DNA of 64,000 nucleotides, taken from the NCBI RefSeq assembly GCF_900187995.1, contig NZ_FZNZ01000005.1, positions 1 to 64,000 on the forward strand, given 5' to 3'. Source of the stretch: Prevotella jejuni (GTDB lineage: Bacteria > Bacteroidota > Bacteroidia > Bacteroidales > Bacteroidaceae). This document shows, piece by piece, positions 1-9,076 of this stretch (positions are counted from its first letter, which is position 1; the number at the start of each line of letters is the position of its first letter). The translations under genes and the position numbers were made by a program. The notes under the pieces were generated by a model. It ran no database searches and had not been told where the DNA came from. It saw nothing but the letters and a program-made list of their open reading frames with translations.

Positions 1-120
1 TTTCAAACCCTTGTCTACAGATTTTCGAAGTCTTAAAACGAAAAGATTTTCAATGAAAGAGGATGAAAATAGGATAGATAGTTGACTGTCTCAGCCATAT
101 TTTTGTTTAATGAGTAACCA

Positions 121-206
121 ACTTGCCACGTTACCCTGTCTTCTAACACACGCAACTTGTTAACCCGTCAACTTGTCAACTTGTCAACTTGCCACGTTAC
201 CCTGTC
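121..206. repeat. Direct repeat pair with CAACTTGT units
   Basis: A 20-base sequence beginning ACTTGCCACG occurs at 121-140 and again exactly at 187-206. Between them lie several copies of a CAACTTGT/CAACTTG unit. Related CAAGTTGAC-type words occur at 11555-11610 and 45850-46470, so this belongs to a dispersed repeat vocabulary. No gene is visible here. Confidence 0.7.
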
Positions 207-223
207 CCTCGTTAACTTAGTCA

Positions 224-436
224 CAAAAAAAACGGAAGAGCGTAAGCTCCACCGTTATCTCCGAATTACCATCGTCTCCCGACGCTGATTTTTCTCAATC
301 TTTACCTAAAATATAACTAAAAACCTAAATCTATTACTAACCTAAACAAATCTTCTTTCTAACATGAATAATCCTGAGCAATCTTCAATACCTGTAAAAG
401 ACTAAACCTTGTAATCAGCTATATCGCTCTTGAATT
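224..436 (-). ncRNA. Candidate small RNA of about 210 nt
   Basis: A complete minus-strand transcription unit can be read without a convincing protein. A Bacteroidota-type promoter lies at 443-472. A terminator hairpin at 231-256, read on the minus strand, has arms AACGG/CCGTT and GAGC/GCTC around a GTAA loop and is followed by a run of T. The transcript would start near 436 and end near 224. The only ATG frame seen in it is a seven-codon peptide. The RNA just before the terminator has a second possible small hairpin (CGTC-GGGA-GACG). It does not match tmRNA, SRP RNA or RNase P motifs that I can recall, and I cannot name a family. It could also be the leader of a decayed gene. Confidence 0.45.
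231..256 (-). terminator. Rho-independent terminator, minus strand
   Basis: Arms 231-235/252-256 and 238-241/246-249 pair around a GTAA tetraloop, with a 2x2 internal loop. On the minus strand the stem runs into eight T residues (232-225). No protein gene ends just upstream of it, which is the main reason to propose a small RNA. Confidence 0.6.
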
Positions 437-442
437 ACAATG

Positions 443-472
443 CAAAGGTAGGAATAATACGCATATCATCAA
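443..472 (-). promoter_or_regulatory. Bacteroidota promoter for the candidate small RNA
   Basis: On the minus strand the -7 box TACCTTTG is at 450-443 and a TTG at 472-470, separated by 19 nt. This fits the TTG-19/20-TAnnTTTG form used by the Bacteroidota primary sigma factor. The predicted start is about 436. Confidence 0.55.
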
Positions 473-939
473 AATTAAACAGCAAAAAATAACAATCTAT
501 CAGTTAATTCTTGATTTACATCAAAGGCGATGTGCAATTATAGTAGACTTTTTCTTGTTTTCTTATATTATATCCCCTCATTTCCTTATAATATATAAGG
601 TGGAACAAATCGACCGTTGACAGTCCACAAACAAAGCAGACAGGGAAAGGCTGAAAATATTAGGAAGCAAAAGAGAAAAAGACCACCTCGCAGCAACAAA
701 ACCCCTTGAAGCAGAACAAGCAACCCTCAACATGCGAAAAACCAAAACCGACTTTCCTGTCATATCTGTCATCCTATAATCTTGTCTAACCCATTCACTC
801 CCAGTAGAGTTACACGAAATGTTAAAAGTGACAGCAACTTAATTATAAAAAAAACTCGTATATAAGCTGTAATAATTCCTCCTTTTCTTAGGCTTCATTA
901 CCCCTTCATAATTCAAAAGAGTCAAAGGGTAAAATCTTC

Positions 940-1036
940 CCCCACCCTTCATCGCCCATCACAACAATTCATCACCACCCAACACTCACCACCCAACACC
1001 CAACAGCCACCACCCAACACCCAACACCCATCACCC
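940..1036. repeat. GGGTGTTGGGTG minisatellite
   Basis: The minus strand carries about ten degenerate 7-9 base units of the type GGGTGTT or GGGTGGT. The same unit recurs at 11809-11840 and 45555-45585. The tracts of three G could form a quadruplex in the strand read as G-rich. The array lies just upstream of the promoter of the next gene. The 470-900 region holds no other supported feature. Confidence 0.7.
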
Positions 1037-1078
1037 AATAATTATCCCCCAAAATGTTTCTTTTTATAAGAATTATTG

Positions 1079-1086
1079 TACTTTTG
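1079..1086 (+). promoter_or_regulatory. Probable promoter of the GH18-NodB-GT2 gene
   Basis: TACTTTTG matches the TAnnTTTG -7 box. The -33 position has only a weak TGTTT. Transcription would begin near 1093 and give a leader of about 75 nt before the ATG at 1167. Confidence 0.45.
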
Positions 1087-1166
1087 CATGGTAAAAGATA
1101 CAAAGGACGTTTATAAGACATTCTCTTATAGACAGTAAGAATTGCTTTCAGATAACAGACAAGACA

Positions 1167-4100
1167 ATGAGCAAACAAGTATTTCAGACAGACTCCCGTC
1201 AGCGTTGGAGTTATTTTAAGTGGACCCTACGTGTAGTCCTTACGATTCTCTCACTCTTTGGAATCGTTTTCTTAGCAATGTTTGCCTTGGAGGGTAGCCC
1301 GCAGATGCCTTTCCATCACGACTATCGAAATGCGGTGTCAGCCTCATCTCCTTATACCAAGGACAACAAGACGGCAACACTCTATAAGTCGTTTCGTGAC
1401 TTCTTCAAGGAGAAGAAGATGCATAATAACTATGCGAAAGCTACCATCAAGAAGCAACGATTTGTGGGGAAGGCGGACAGTCTGACGCAGAAATACTTTC
1501 GGGAGTGGGACGACCCACGGATTGGTGTGCGCTCGGCATGGTATGTTAACTGGGATAAGCATGCTTATATCTCTCTGAAGAACAATATACGACACCTGAA
1601 TATGGTGTTGCCAGAGTGGTTCTTTATCAATCCTAAGACCGACAAGGTGGAATATAGGCTTGACAAGCAGGCGCTGCGCTTGATGCGTAAGGCTGGTATT
1701 CCTATCCTTCCAATGCTCACGAATAACTACAACTCCGACTTCCATCCAGAAGGTATCGGTCGTATCATGCGTGATAGGAAGAAGCGTACAGCACTCATCA
1801 ATGAGTTGGTCAAGAAATGTAAACATTATGGTTTTGCAGGTATCAACCTTGACTTAGAGGAACTCGACATACAAGACAACGACCTCCTCGTTGAGTTAGT
1901 CAAAGAATTCGCACGTGTTTTCCATGCAAATGGACTCTATGTAACACAGGCTGTTGCACCTTTCAACGAGGATTATAACATGCAGGAACTGGCTAAGTAT
2001 AATGACTATCTCTTCCTCATGGCCTACGATGAACATAATATGGGGAGTCAGCCAGGAGCTGTCAGTTCGCAACGTTGGGTGGAGAAAGCTACCGACTGGG
2101 CGGCTAAGAACGTTCCGAACGACAAGATAGTACTCGGTATGGCAACTTACGGATATGACTGGCCTAATGGGGAGACGGCTTCGACGGTGTCATTCGACCA
2201 GACAATGGCTACCGCACTGGACGCAGATGCAAAGGTAAAGTTCGATGATGACACCTACAACGTTAACTTCTCGTATCAAAACACTGATGATGGAAAGATT
2301 CATCAGGTGTTCTTTACTGATGCAGCGACTACCTTTAATATCATGCGCTTTGGTGCTGAATATCATCTCGCAGGCTATGGTCTGTGGCGTTTGGGCACTG
2401 AAGACAAACGTATATGGCGCTTCTACGGTAAGGATATGTCGTGGGAGAATGTGGCAAGGATGTCTGTTAAGAAGCTGATGCAGCTTAACGGCACCGATGA
2501 TGTTAATTTCGTTGGATCTGGAGAGGTGCTGGAAGTAACAACGGAGCCGCACCCTGGAAATATATCAGTGACAATAGATAAGGATAACCGCCTTATCTCT
2601 GAGGAGTATTATCACTCCCTTCCGTCAACATATACCATCCAACGACTTGGTAAATGTAAGGATAAACAACTCGTTATCACCTTCGACGACGGACCAGACA
2701 GCCGCTGGACACCTACCGTGTTGAGTACGCTGAAGAAATATAATGTCCCTGCTGCGTTCTTCATGGTGGGACTGCAGATGGAGAAGAACCTGCCTTTGGT
2801 GAAGCAAGTATATGATGCTGGGCACACTATCGGCAACCATACCTTCACCCACCATAACATGATTGAGAACTCCGACAACCGCTCTTATGCTGAGTTGAAG
2901 TTGACAAGAATGTTGATAGAGAGCGTCACAGGACATAGTACAATCCTGTTCCGTGCTCCTTACAATGCCGATGCCGACCCGACAGACCATGAAGAGATAT
3001 GGCCAATGATAGTGGCAAGTCGACGCAACTACCTCTTTGTGGGTGAGTCTATCGACCCTAATGACTGGCAACAGGGCGTAACGGCTGACCAGATTTACCA
3101 ACGTGTCATTGATGGTGTGCACCATGAAGACGGACATATCATCTTGCTCCATGATGCGGGTGGTGACACACGTAAACCTACGATTGAAGCCCTCCCTCGT
3201 ATCATTGAGACCCTACAACATGAAGGTTATCAGTTCATCTCTCTCGAACAATACTTAGGGATGAACAAGCAAACTCTTATGCCTGCTATCAACAAGGGAA
3301 AGGCTTACTATGCCATGCAAACCAACCTTTGGCTGGCAGAGATGATTTATCATGTATCCGACTTCCTCACGGCTCTCTTCCTTGTCTTCCTTGTCTTGGG
3401 TATGATGCGCCTCGTATTCATGTACGTGTTGACGTTCAGAGAGAAGCGAGCAGAGAACCGACGCAACTATGCACCGATTGATGCTGCTACGGCACCAGCT
3501 GTCTCTATCATCGTACCGGGTTATAATGAAGAGGTGAATATTGTGCGCACCATCACTACGCTCAAGCAACAAGACTATCCGAACCTACATATCTACTTCG
3601 TCGATGATGGTAGTAAAGACCATACCCTCGAACGTGTGCGTGAGGCTTTCGATACCGATGATAAGGTTACTGTACTCGCTAAGAAGAATGGTGGTAAGGC
3701 TTCGGCACTGAACTATGGTATCGCTGCTTGTCGCTCAGAGTATGTGGTTTGTATTGATGCCGACACCCAGTTGAAGCAGGATGCAGTAAGTAGACTGATG
3801 AAGCACTTCATTGCTGACAAGGATAAACGCATTGGTGCAGTGGCAGGAAACGTGAAGGTGGGTAACCAAAGGAATATGCTCACCTACTGGCAAGCTATTG
3901 AATACACCAGCAGTCAGAACTTTGATCGCATGGCTTACTCTAACATCAATGCCATTACCGTTGTACCTGGTGCTATCGGAGCATTCCGTAAAGAGGTGAT
4001 TGAAGAGGTGGGAGGATTTACCACTGACACCTTAGCAGAAGACTGCGACCTGACGATGAGTATCAACGAACATGGTTACATCATTGAGAACGAGAACTAT

Positions 4101-4568
4101 GCTGTGGCAATGACCGAAGCCCCAGAGACGCTCCGCCAGTTTGTGAAGCAACGTATCCGTTGGTGCTTTGGAGTGATGCAAGCCTTTTGGAAACATCGCT
4201 CCTCACTCTTCTCTCCATCGAAGAAGGGCTTCGGACTATGGGCTATGCCTAATATGCTTATCTTCCAGTATATCATCCCAACCTTCTCACCATTGGCAGA
4301 TGTACTGATGCTCATTGGTCTCTTCTCTGGCAATGCCTTGCAGATATTCTTCTATTATCTCATCTTCCTTCTCATTGACGCAAGTGTGTCTATCATGGCT
4401 TACATCTTTGAAGGCGAGCGATTATGGGTACTCCTGTGGGTTATCCCGCAACGTTTCTTCTATCGTTGGATTATGTATTACGTCCTCTTCAAGAGTTATC
4501 TTAAAGCAATCAAGGGTGAGCTGCAGACATGGGGTGTCCTCAAACGCACCGGCCATGTTGGTGAGTAG
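1167..4568 (+). CDS. GH18-like / polysaccharide deacetylase / GT2 synthase fusion
   Basis: A 1133-residue inner-membrane protein with three catalytic-type modules. Residues 20-45 form a membrane segment. About 105-450 is a GH18-like barrel whose active-site strand reads GINLDLEE, with E231 in the catalytic acid position and N227 where many chitinases have Asp. About 495-715 is a NodB deacetylase with FDDGP at 506-510 and HTFTH at 558-562. A second membrane segment lies near 735-765. About 775-1005 is a processive GT2 domain with DDG at 813-815, DAD at 864-866, ED at 958-959 and QRIRW at 995-999, followed by C-terminal membrane helices. By family knowledge the GT2 would polymerise an N-acetylhexosamine chain that the outer modules deacetylate or cut, as in PgaC/IcaA-type exopolysaccharide systems. 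It is a single gene with its own promoter. The substrate is inferred, not shown. Confidence 0.88.
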   Translation: MSKQVFQTDSRQRWSYFKWTLRVVLTILSLFGIVFLAMFALEGSPQMPFHHDYRNAVSASSPYTKDNKTATLYKSFRDFFKEKKMHNNYAKATIKKQRFVGKADSLTQKYFREWDDPRIGVRSAWYVNWDKHAYISLKNNIRHLNMVLPEWFFINPKTDKVEYRLDKQALRLMRKAGIPILPMLTNNYNSDFHPEGIGRIMRDRKKRTALINELVKKCKHYGFAGINLDLEELDIQDNDLLVELVKEFARVFHANGLYVTQAVAPFNEDYNMQELAKYNDYLFLMAYDEHNMGSQPGAVSSQRWVEKATDWAAKNVPNDKIVLGMATYGYDWPNGETASTVSFDQTMATALDADAKVKFDDDTYNVNFSYQNTDDGKIHQVFFTDAATTFNIMRFGAEYHLAGYGLWRLGTEDKRIWRFYGKDMSWENVARMSVKKLMQLNGTDDVNFVGSGEVLEVTTEPHPGNISVTIDKDNRLISEEYYHSLPSTYTIQRLGKCKDKQLVITFDDGPDSRWTPTVLSTLKKYNVPAAFFMVGLQMEKNLPLVKQVYDAGHTIGNHTFTHHNMIENSDNRSYAELKLTRMLIESVTGHSTILFRAPYNADADPTDHEEIWPMIVASRRNYLFVGESIDPNDWQQGVTADQIYQRVIDGVHHEDGHIILLHDAGGDTRKPTIEALPRIIETLQHEGYQFISLEQYLGMNKQTLMPAINKGKAYYAMQTNLWLAEMIYHVSDFLTALFLVFLVLGMMRLVFMYVLTFREKRAENRRNYAPIDAATAPAVSIIVPGYNEEVNIVRTITTLKQQDYPNLHIYFVDDGSKDHTLERVREAFDTDDKVTVLAKKNGGKASALNYGIAACRSEYVVCIDADTQLKQDAVSRLMKHFIADKDKRIGAVAGNVKVGNQRNMLTYWQAIEYTSSQNFDRMAYSNINAITVVPGAIGAFRKEVIEEVGGFTTDTLAEDCDLTMSINEHGYIIENENYAVAMTEAPETLRQFVKQRIRWCFGVMQAFWKHRSSLFSPSKKGFGLWAMPNMLIFQYIIPTFSPLADVLMLIGLFSGNALQIFFYYLIFLLIDASVSIMAYIFEGERLWVLLWVIPQRFFYRWIMYYVLFKSYLKAIKGELQTWGVLKRTGHVGE

Positions 4569-4791
4569 CAGCCTTACCCTTGCTGCTAAGGGTGGTAACA
4601 AACAACCTGTATCATTGATAGGGGACAGAAGAGAATACAGCTAAACAGTTCTACCTCTCATTCTCCACGTATTTCCCACGGAACTTTGTAACAATGTTCA
4701 CGGAAAAAGAATACAGTAGAAAAGATTACATATCATTGTAAATCACCAGATTACAAGAAATACTCACGGAATTAACAAAGGCTTCTCACGG

Positions 4792-4839
4792 AATTCTCAC
4801 GGAATTATTATAAACGCTTTATGGTATTCCGTGAGAATT
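4792..4839. repeat. 14-bp inverted repeat in a CACGGAA-rich intergenic stretch
   Basis: Arms at 4792-4805 and 4826-4839 (AATTCTCACGGAAT and its complement) are perfect and enclose 20 nt. Several further CTCACGGAA copies lie at 4670-4805. There is no T run beside the stem, so it is not a standard terminator. It could be a protein site or an RNA fold after the preceding gene. The rest of 4569-5026 shows nothing I recognise. Confidence 0.5.
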
Positions 4840-5026
4840 TACTAAGTAAAGGAAAGAAGATAGACGTTGGTAGAATGATCACCTTACAATAATCGATACT
4901 GTTTAGTTAATAAACCCAACGGGCATAAAACACCTTCTCTTTCAAACACGTCCTGTAGGGCGATAGCGCATTAAAGGCTGTTGAGGACTTCGAATTGCGC
5001 ACTTAGATAACCGCTGACTCATTGTG

Positions 5027-5170
5027 CTACTTGACAGCTTTTAGTACAAGTTGGGACTTTCTCGTTATATCTTCATGATGCTGTGAATAGTAAGATACGG
5101 CAAAGAAAACTAAAGATAGAGATAAAAGATAATTCCAAATCATAGATAACAGGAGTTGTTTATTATTCAT
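5027..5170 (-). CDS. Possible small membrane protein, 47 aa
   Basis: An ATG at 5170 opens a 47-codon frame. The product starts MNNKQLL, has one hydrophobic segment at about residues 9-27 (rich in Leu, Phe, Ser), then a polar basic tail ending LKAVK. A charged start, one membrane span and a soluble tail are typical of small bacterial membrane proteins. It lies 104 nt after the erythromycin-esterase-family gene on the same strand and could be cotranscribed with it. No family is recognised. A frame of this length can arise by chance, so the call is tentative. Confidence 0.35.
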   Translation of the reverse strand: MNNKQLLLSMIWNYLLSLSLVFFAVSYYSQHHEDITRKSQLVLKAVK

Positions 5171-5274
5171 AGCTGTTTGATGTTTGGATTATAGTTACCA
5201 TTGACAAAGAAAAAGACTTTACTTTCTCCATACAAACAGGGGGGAGGGCTTTTTATTAAGCTATCTACGACAAG

Positions 5275-7107
5275 TTACTTATTATCCACGTTTTTTAATC
5301 TGTCCTCCATCTCTTTAAGGAGCTGTTTACGCTGTTTCATGTTCGTTATTGCCAGTTTACTACCATCTTCCAAGCTCGTTTGATGAATATGGACATTGTT
5401 CTTTTCATCGTGCTTCACGAAGAAGACGCCACGAAACCGTTGATACACATTGATTGGGAAGAACTCTTGTAAGACATGATAGGCACCCTTAAAGCGTGTT
5501 GGTATCAGTCGGTTGAAAGCAGGAGTCATAGGGAGATAGACAGAAGCGTCGGTCGAAGCATTAAGACAATACTCTAAACTATTAGCTGGTGCTTTGTTTA
5601 TTGCAGCGTCCTTCATGCCGAATGTTATATCTGTCGCAATCGCATCGCCACCTTCTGTGACGAGGAGTAAGGGACAATAGTCGTCACCATACGCCTCTCG
5701 CAGATAACTTCCCATAGGCAAGCAAGGTACGGCAGGATAGGTCGACACGGGGTTTACATGTGTGGCATGGGAATAGATAAACACCTTCTCACGCTTATCT
5801 TTGGCACACCTATCTATTAAGAACTTCGCACAGAGAGCCATCGTAGAGTCACGCTGGGCATACCTTTCAAAAGAAGGAGTCTGCTGATGCTGTACATTCA
5901 GCTTTAAGATAAAGTCAAAACAGGCCATTTCGTCATCTGAAAGTAGCTTAGCTATTTCCGCACGGTGCTTATCAAGATAATTGACAGCGTCAGCCAGTTT
6001 GTCTTTCATTATCATTACAGCAAGTCTGTCAGCCTCTGGGATGTGTTGTTCCTTATTAAGTGCAGCGATGAAATCAAACAGATGGAGGGTAGACGACATA
6101 CTTATCGTCTTTTGATGTGTATAGTCAATACCAAACAACCGCACCTTATCACTGTCTGCCCTACCCCGATTATAAGTCCTAAGTACGTTTAAGAGTGCAC
6201 TTACTGTTGGGTGAGGTATCAAGGAGGAGTCCATTGTGAAGCTGTCATCTTGTATATAACGATTAAAGAAGAGTGATTTTCCTAAGGGGAACTCCATCAA
6301 GACCAATCTACAATCATGCCGTTTGACAGACGCTTCAATCAGTCTGGTAACAAAGCTTTTAACGTCAGAGTTACCATGTAAAGACTCTCCTAAACCAATT
6401 ATTCGCTTGTCTCTGAGTCCGTCTATCTGTGCCAGGTCGAAACAATGATTACTATCTTCACGAATAAGGTTAAGACCACCCTCCACCCTCAAAGGAGCAA
6501 GTGTCCTAACGGGATAATCGTCGATAGGCTTATTATCAAGTGTCACCTCCAGTTTTGAGAAGGCGATATACGCATCTTTCCTCTCCTCGCCTAAGACGTT
6601 GATACCTATATTCAATGAAGACGCATTAGTCAGGTTTATATGTGTCGAATACGTTTTGAGCACAGAGTCAGGCTTACAGATGAATGATCCTGTTGCCACC
6701 ACCTTCTCTTCTTCATCAATCGCTTGCAGCGTTAGGACCACACGCTTTAGTCCACTCCCCTTACATTCAAGGCCTACCACACCCTCTTTAAGATTGTCGT
6801 GGGGCAAGAGGATTCTATGAGAGAACTCCGTTCTTAATCTGTCTACAATTGGAATTTCCTTTATGTACCGCCTTGCGTACAACGTTCGCATTGGTCCTTT
6901 AACACCCCAAGGTATAGTGTAGAGCGCATAGGCACCGTTCTCTATCCAGCGATAGGGGCGCAAAGAGTCTGGTAACATCTTAAAGTCTAAGTCATACGCC
7001 CTTGTGTAGTTTTGCTTTCCCGACTGTGCTATACATGGTATTGCAGTGCTAATAAGGATTAATATCACTAAGAGCTTGTCTTTCAATGTAATATTTCTAA
7101 TATTCAT
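5275..7107 (-). CDS. Erythromycin esterase family protein, exported
   Basis: A 610-residue protein with a Sec signal peptide (hydrophobic core LLVILILISTAIP, then CIAQSG). A beta-rich region at about 40-225 precedes the erythromycin-esterase-like domain (about 225-600). Its key motif GLGESLHG lies at 238-245, and a later YSHATH places His447 and His450, fitting the metal-independent EreA/EreB-type active site with essential Glu and His residues. Despite the family name, most chromosomal members are not shown to hydrolyse macrolides. Exported versions with an N-terminal jelly-roll-like region are common in Bacteroidota and their substrate is unknown. No resistance context is seen nearby. Confidence in family is high, in function low. 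Confidence 0.85.
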   Translation of the reverse strand: MNIRNITLKDKLLVILILISTAIPCIAQSGKQNYTRAYDLDFKMLPDSLRPYRWIENGAYALYTIPWGVKGPMRTLYARRYIKEIPIVDRLRTEFSHRILLPHDNLKEGVVGLECKGSGLKRVVLTLQAIDEEEKVVATGSFICKPDSVLKTYSTHINLTNASSLNIGINVLGEERKDAYIAFSKLEVTLDNKPIDDYPVRTLAPLRVEGGLNLIREDSNHCFDLAQIDGLRDKRIIGLGESLHGNSDVKSFVTRLIEASVKRHDCRLVLMEFPLGKSLFFNRYIQDDSFTMDSSLIPHPTVSALLNVLRTYNRGRADSDKVRLFGIDYTHQKTISMSSTLHLFDFIAALNKEQHIPEADRLAVMIMKDKLADAVNYLDKHRAEIAKLLSDDEMACFDFILKLNVQHQQTPSFERYAQRDSTMALCAKFLIDRCAKDKREKVFIYSHATHVNPVSTYPAVPCLPMGSYLREAYGDDYCPLLLVTEGGDAIATDITFGMKDAAINKAPANSLEYCLNASTDASVYLPMTPAFNRLIPTRFKGAYHVLQEFFPINVYQRFRGVFFVKHDEKNNVHIHQTSLEDGSKLAITNMKQRKQLLKEMEDRLKNVDNK

Positions 7108-7144
7108 GTTATGCTATTTATGTATAAACGAGTAGCTTAGCAGA

Positions 7145-7191
7145 CCTCACCCCCGGCCCCTCTTCAAATGGAGAAGAGAGTGATTACCGAG
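7145..7191. repeat. GC-rich dispersed hairpin repeat (CCTCACCCC family)
   Basis: A divergent copy of the element that recurs many times at 26.3-27.6 and 32.6-32.8 kb: CCTCACCCCC, then an imperfect CCCCTCTTC/GAAGAG hairpin, then GTGATTACCGAG. It sits between two minus-strand genes. Confidence 0.65.
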
Positions 7192-7204
7192 TCCGCCATG
7201 TGCT

Positions 7205-7300
7205 TGTCTATATCCTTCCTTGTGTATCAGTTTATGCGCCGACAGGCCTCCCTGTGCGTTCAGGGAGGACCATTGTCAACGGCAGTTATCATTCTTTTAT
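7205..7300. repeat. Copy 1 of a 95-bp duplicated segment
   Basis: This stretch (TATATCCTTCCTTGTGTATC... to ...TTATCATTCTTTTAT) is repeated almost exactly at 8109-8205. It contains a hairpin with arms CCTCCCTG (7247-7254) and CAGGGAGG (7261-7268). Both copies lie just 3' of a small minus-strand secreted-protein gene, which suggests duplication of the gene ends or a mobile hairpin element. Confidence 0.75.
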
Positions 7301-7328
7301 GATGCTGATAGGCCTTCTGTCCGTAGCA

Positions 7329-7901
7329 TTACTTTATCTTGAAGACCGAAGCACCCGTTATATAGTATTCTTTCTCTTTAAAGGCTCCTACTACAGGGTG
7401 CACTGGCAGCTTACATTTAGAGTATAGTCTCAGAATCTCATAAATCTGCTCATGGGTTAAGTACTTCGCTGTGCTGCTCATCATTTTTATCTTTACAAAC
7501 CTCTTCTTGCTATTTATAAAGACATAGAACTTAGACCACATAATATTACTTTTCTTTCCAATGAGGTTTAAGAGTTTCTTTTGTTCTTCTGTAAGAACCG
7601 CACTTATGGACTCAGCAAAGCATTCGTCGATTAAAGGTAGTGACACATTATTGTAAGGTGTATATCGTTTCTCATAGGCAGGCTTCCAGTTTCCTTCCTT
7701 GATAAAACGTTCTGTACTATCCGCATCTGCAGCAATGTAGTAGGTCATGAAGGTGTCGCGCTCCCAAGTTGAAGGGAGGGACTCTTGAATGAGTTTCCCC
7801 ACCCTTGTAATCTTCACATCATTTTGTCCCCATATAGGAAGGCAAAACAAGAATGCTAAAAGAAAAGCATAACAAATGTTCTTAATTCTCTTCATATTCA
7901 A
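7329..7901 (-). CDS. Exported protein of unknown function, 190 aa
   Basis: The product begins MNMKRIKNICYAFLLAFL and has a clear Sec signal peptide ending near WGQ (about residue 26). The mature part is a mixed alpha/beta sequence of about 165 residues with no Cys-based lipobox, no catalytic motif I recognise and no repeats. It is the first of three small secreted proteins in tandem (7329-9559) separated by short repeat-bearing gaps. They may share a role because they share strand, size class and export signal, but I see no pathway. A family with a DUF number is likely; I cannot name it. Confidence 0.75.
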   Translation of the reverse strand: MNMKRIKNICYAFLLAFLFCLPIWGQNDVKITRVGKLIQESLPSTWERDTFMTYYIAADADSTERFIKEGNWKPAYEKRYTPYNNVSLPLIDECFAESISAVLTEEQKKLLNLIGKKSNIMWSKFYVFINSKKRFVKIKMMSSTAKYLTHEQIYEILRLYSKCKLPVHPVVGAFKEKEYYITGASVFKIK

Positions 7902-8108
7902 ACTTAGATTAGAATTTAATAATTAAAAAACAACTTGTTCCAATGAGATGTCGCTCTGCTTTTCTCTTGAAGACTCCCCTCCATCCAGCTTAGGGTGGAG
8001 AGGAAGACCCACCTCTGCCCTCTCCGTCCCATCCGTCAAAGAACGAAGGGAACAGTGGAGAGAGCAGTGATTATCAACAACCCTCCTTCTCTTTTTCTAT
8101 AACATTAT

Positions 8109-8205
8109 TTTTCTATATCCTTCCTTGTGTATCAGTTTATGCGCCGACAGGCCTCCCTGTGCGTTCAGGTCAGCATCGTCAGCTGCGGTTATCATTCTTT
8201 TATCC
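8109..8205. repeat. Copy 2 of the 95-bp duplicated segment
   Basis: Near-identical to 7205-7300 for about 70 bases, then diverging in the middle (the CAGGGAGG arm is lost, replaced by CAGGTCAGC) before matching again at GGTTATCATTCTTTTAT. It lies 3' of the 252-residue secreted protein gene. The remainder of 7902-8265 holds no gene that I can support. Confidence 0.75.
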
Positions 8206-8265
8206 CATCAACAAGAGCACAGTGAGCGTAATTCAGCCCCATCAGTATTACCCGAGGAGCGCCCA

Positions 8266-9024
8266 CTAATTGAACCAGATCATCCCCTTCAGCTGAGCAA
8301 GATACTTGTTAAGGTCTTTTGCATTATCGTCCGTTAAGAAGAAATACATAAAGACATATCTATAATCCTTACCTATCACAACACAACGAGCACGGGTGAA
8401 CTTATCCCTACACTCCTGTTGTTTTGTGTCAATAGGATACATCAGCATATAGTCAGCATTAAAGTACTGCTTAGCAAGAGAGGCTGGATAGTCAGTGAGA
8501 AGCATCTTTATTTCGTCAACCTCACACGGTTCTGCAACTTTACACATCTTATCCACCTGCCATTTCAGGTCGGACTTAATATAGCCGTAGATGTTCATAT
8601 TTATCTTTCCACCCGTAGGGAGTGGTGTGAGGTCATCCCTACTATTCCCACTCCTAATCGATGTCTTCAAATAGAGCTCACAGTCTTTATCTTGATGAAC
8701 GATACTGGCATCAGATTGAGCAATAATATGTCTAAATATACACTCCTTAGTGTCACAGGGCAGTTGGCAGGGTATGTAGCCCCTACTCCTTATCAGTTTG
8801 TAAGGTTGTTTGATGTTAAGTCTGATGTTCTGCTGTTCGCACTTGCCCTCTATCGTTGGTGGGTTCCATTTAAAAAGTTCAGTAGTATCAAGGTCTTCTT
8901 CTGTCACCTGTGCCCAAACAGTTGGCACACAAAGGAGTTGTAAAAGGATAATACAGACAGCTTTCATCCCTCTTGAGCCGAAGAATGACACAAGTCTTGT
9001 TCTGAGATCTTTCTTCATAACCAT
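8266..9024 (-). CDS. Exported protein of unknown function, 252 aa
   Basis: The frame begins MVMKKDLRTRL. An internal Met at residue 20 (8967) gives a classical signal peptide, MKAVCIILLQLLCVPTVWAQ, and may be the real start. The mature part has six or more Cys, several paired in CQLPCDTKEC and CKVAEPC, which suggests disulfides in the periplasm or outside. The C-terminal segment alternates short hydrophobic strands (RYVFMYFFLTD) with charged turns. No known domain or catalytic site is evident. It is the middle gene of the three small exported proteins here. Confidence 0.7.
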   Translation of the reverse strand: MVMKKDLRTRLVSFFGSRGMKAVCIILLQLLCVPTVWAQVTEEDLDTTELFKWNPPTIEGKCEQQNIRLNIKQPYKLIRSRGYIPCQLPCDTKECIFRHIIAQSDASIVHQDKDCELYLKTSIRSGNSRDDLTPLPTGGKINMNIYGYIKSDLKWQVDKMCKVAEPCEVDEIKMLLTDYPASLAKQYFNADYMLMYPIDTKQQECRDKFTRARCVVIGKDYRYVFMYFFLTDDNAKDLNKYLAQLKGMIWFN

Positions 9025-9076
9025 AATGTATTAAGTTAATAAGGCAACTGTCTTAATTATTCTCAATGACAGAAGA

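Noticed and set aside
5275..7107. Macrolide-resistance gene
   Set aside because: The family match is good, but exported chromosomal members are not generally resistance enzymes and there is no mobile context.
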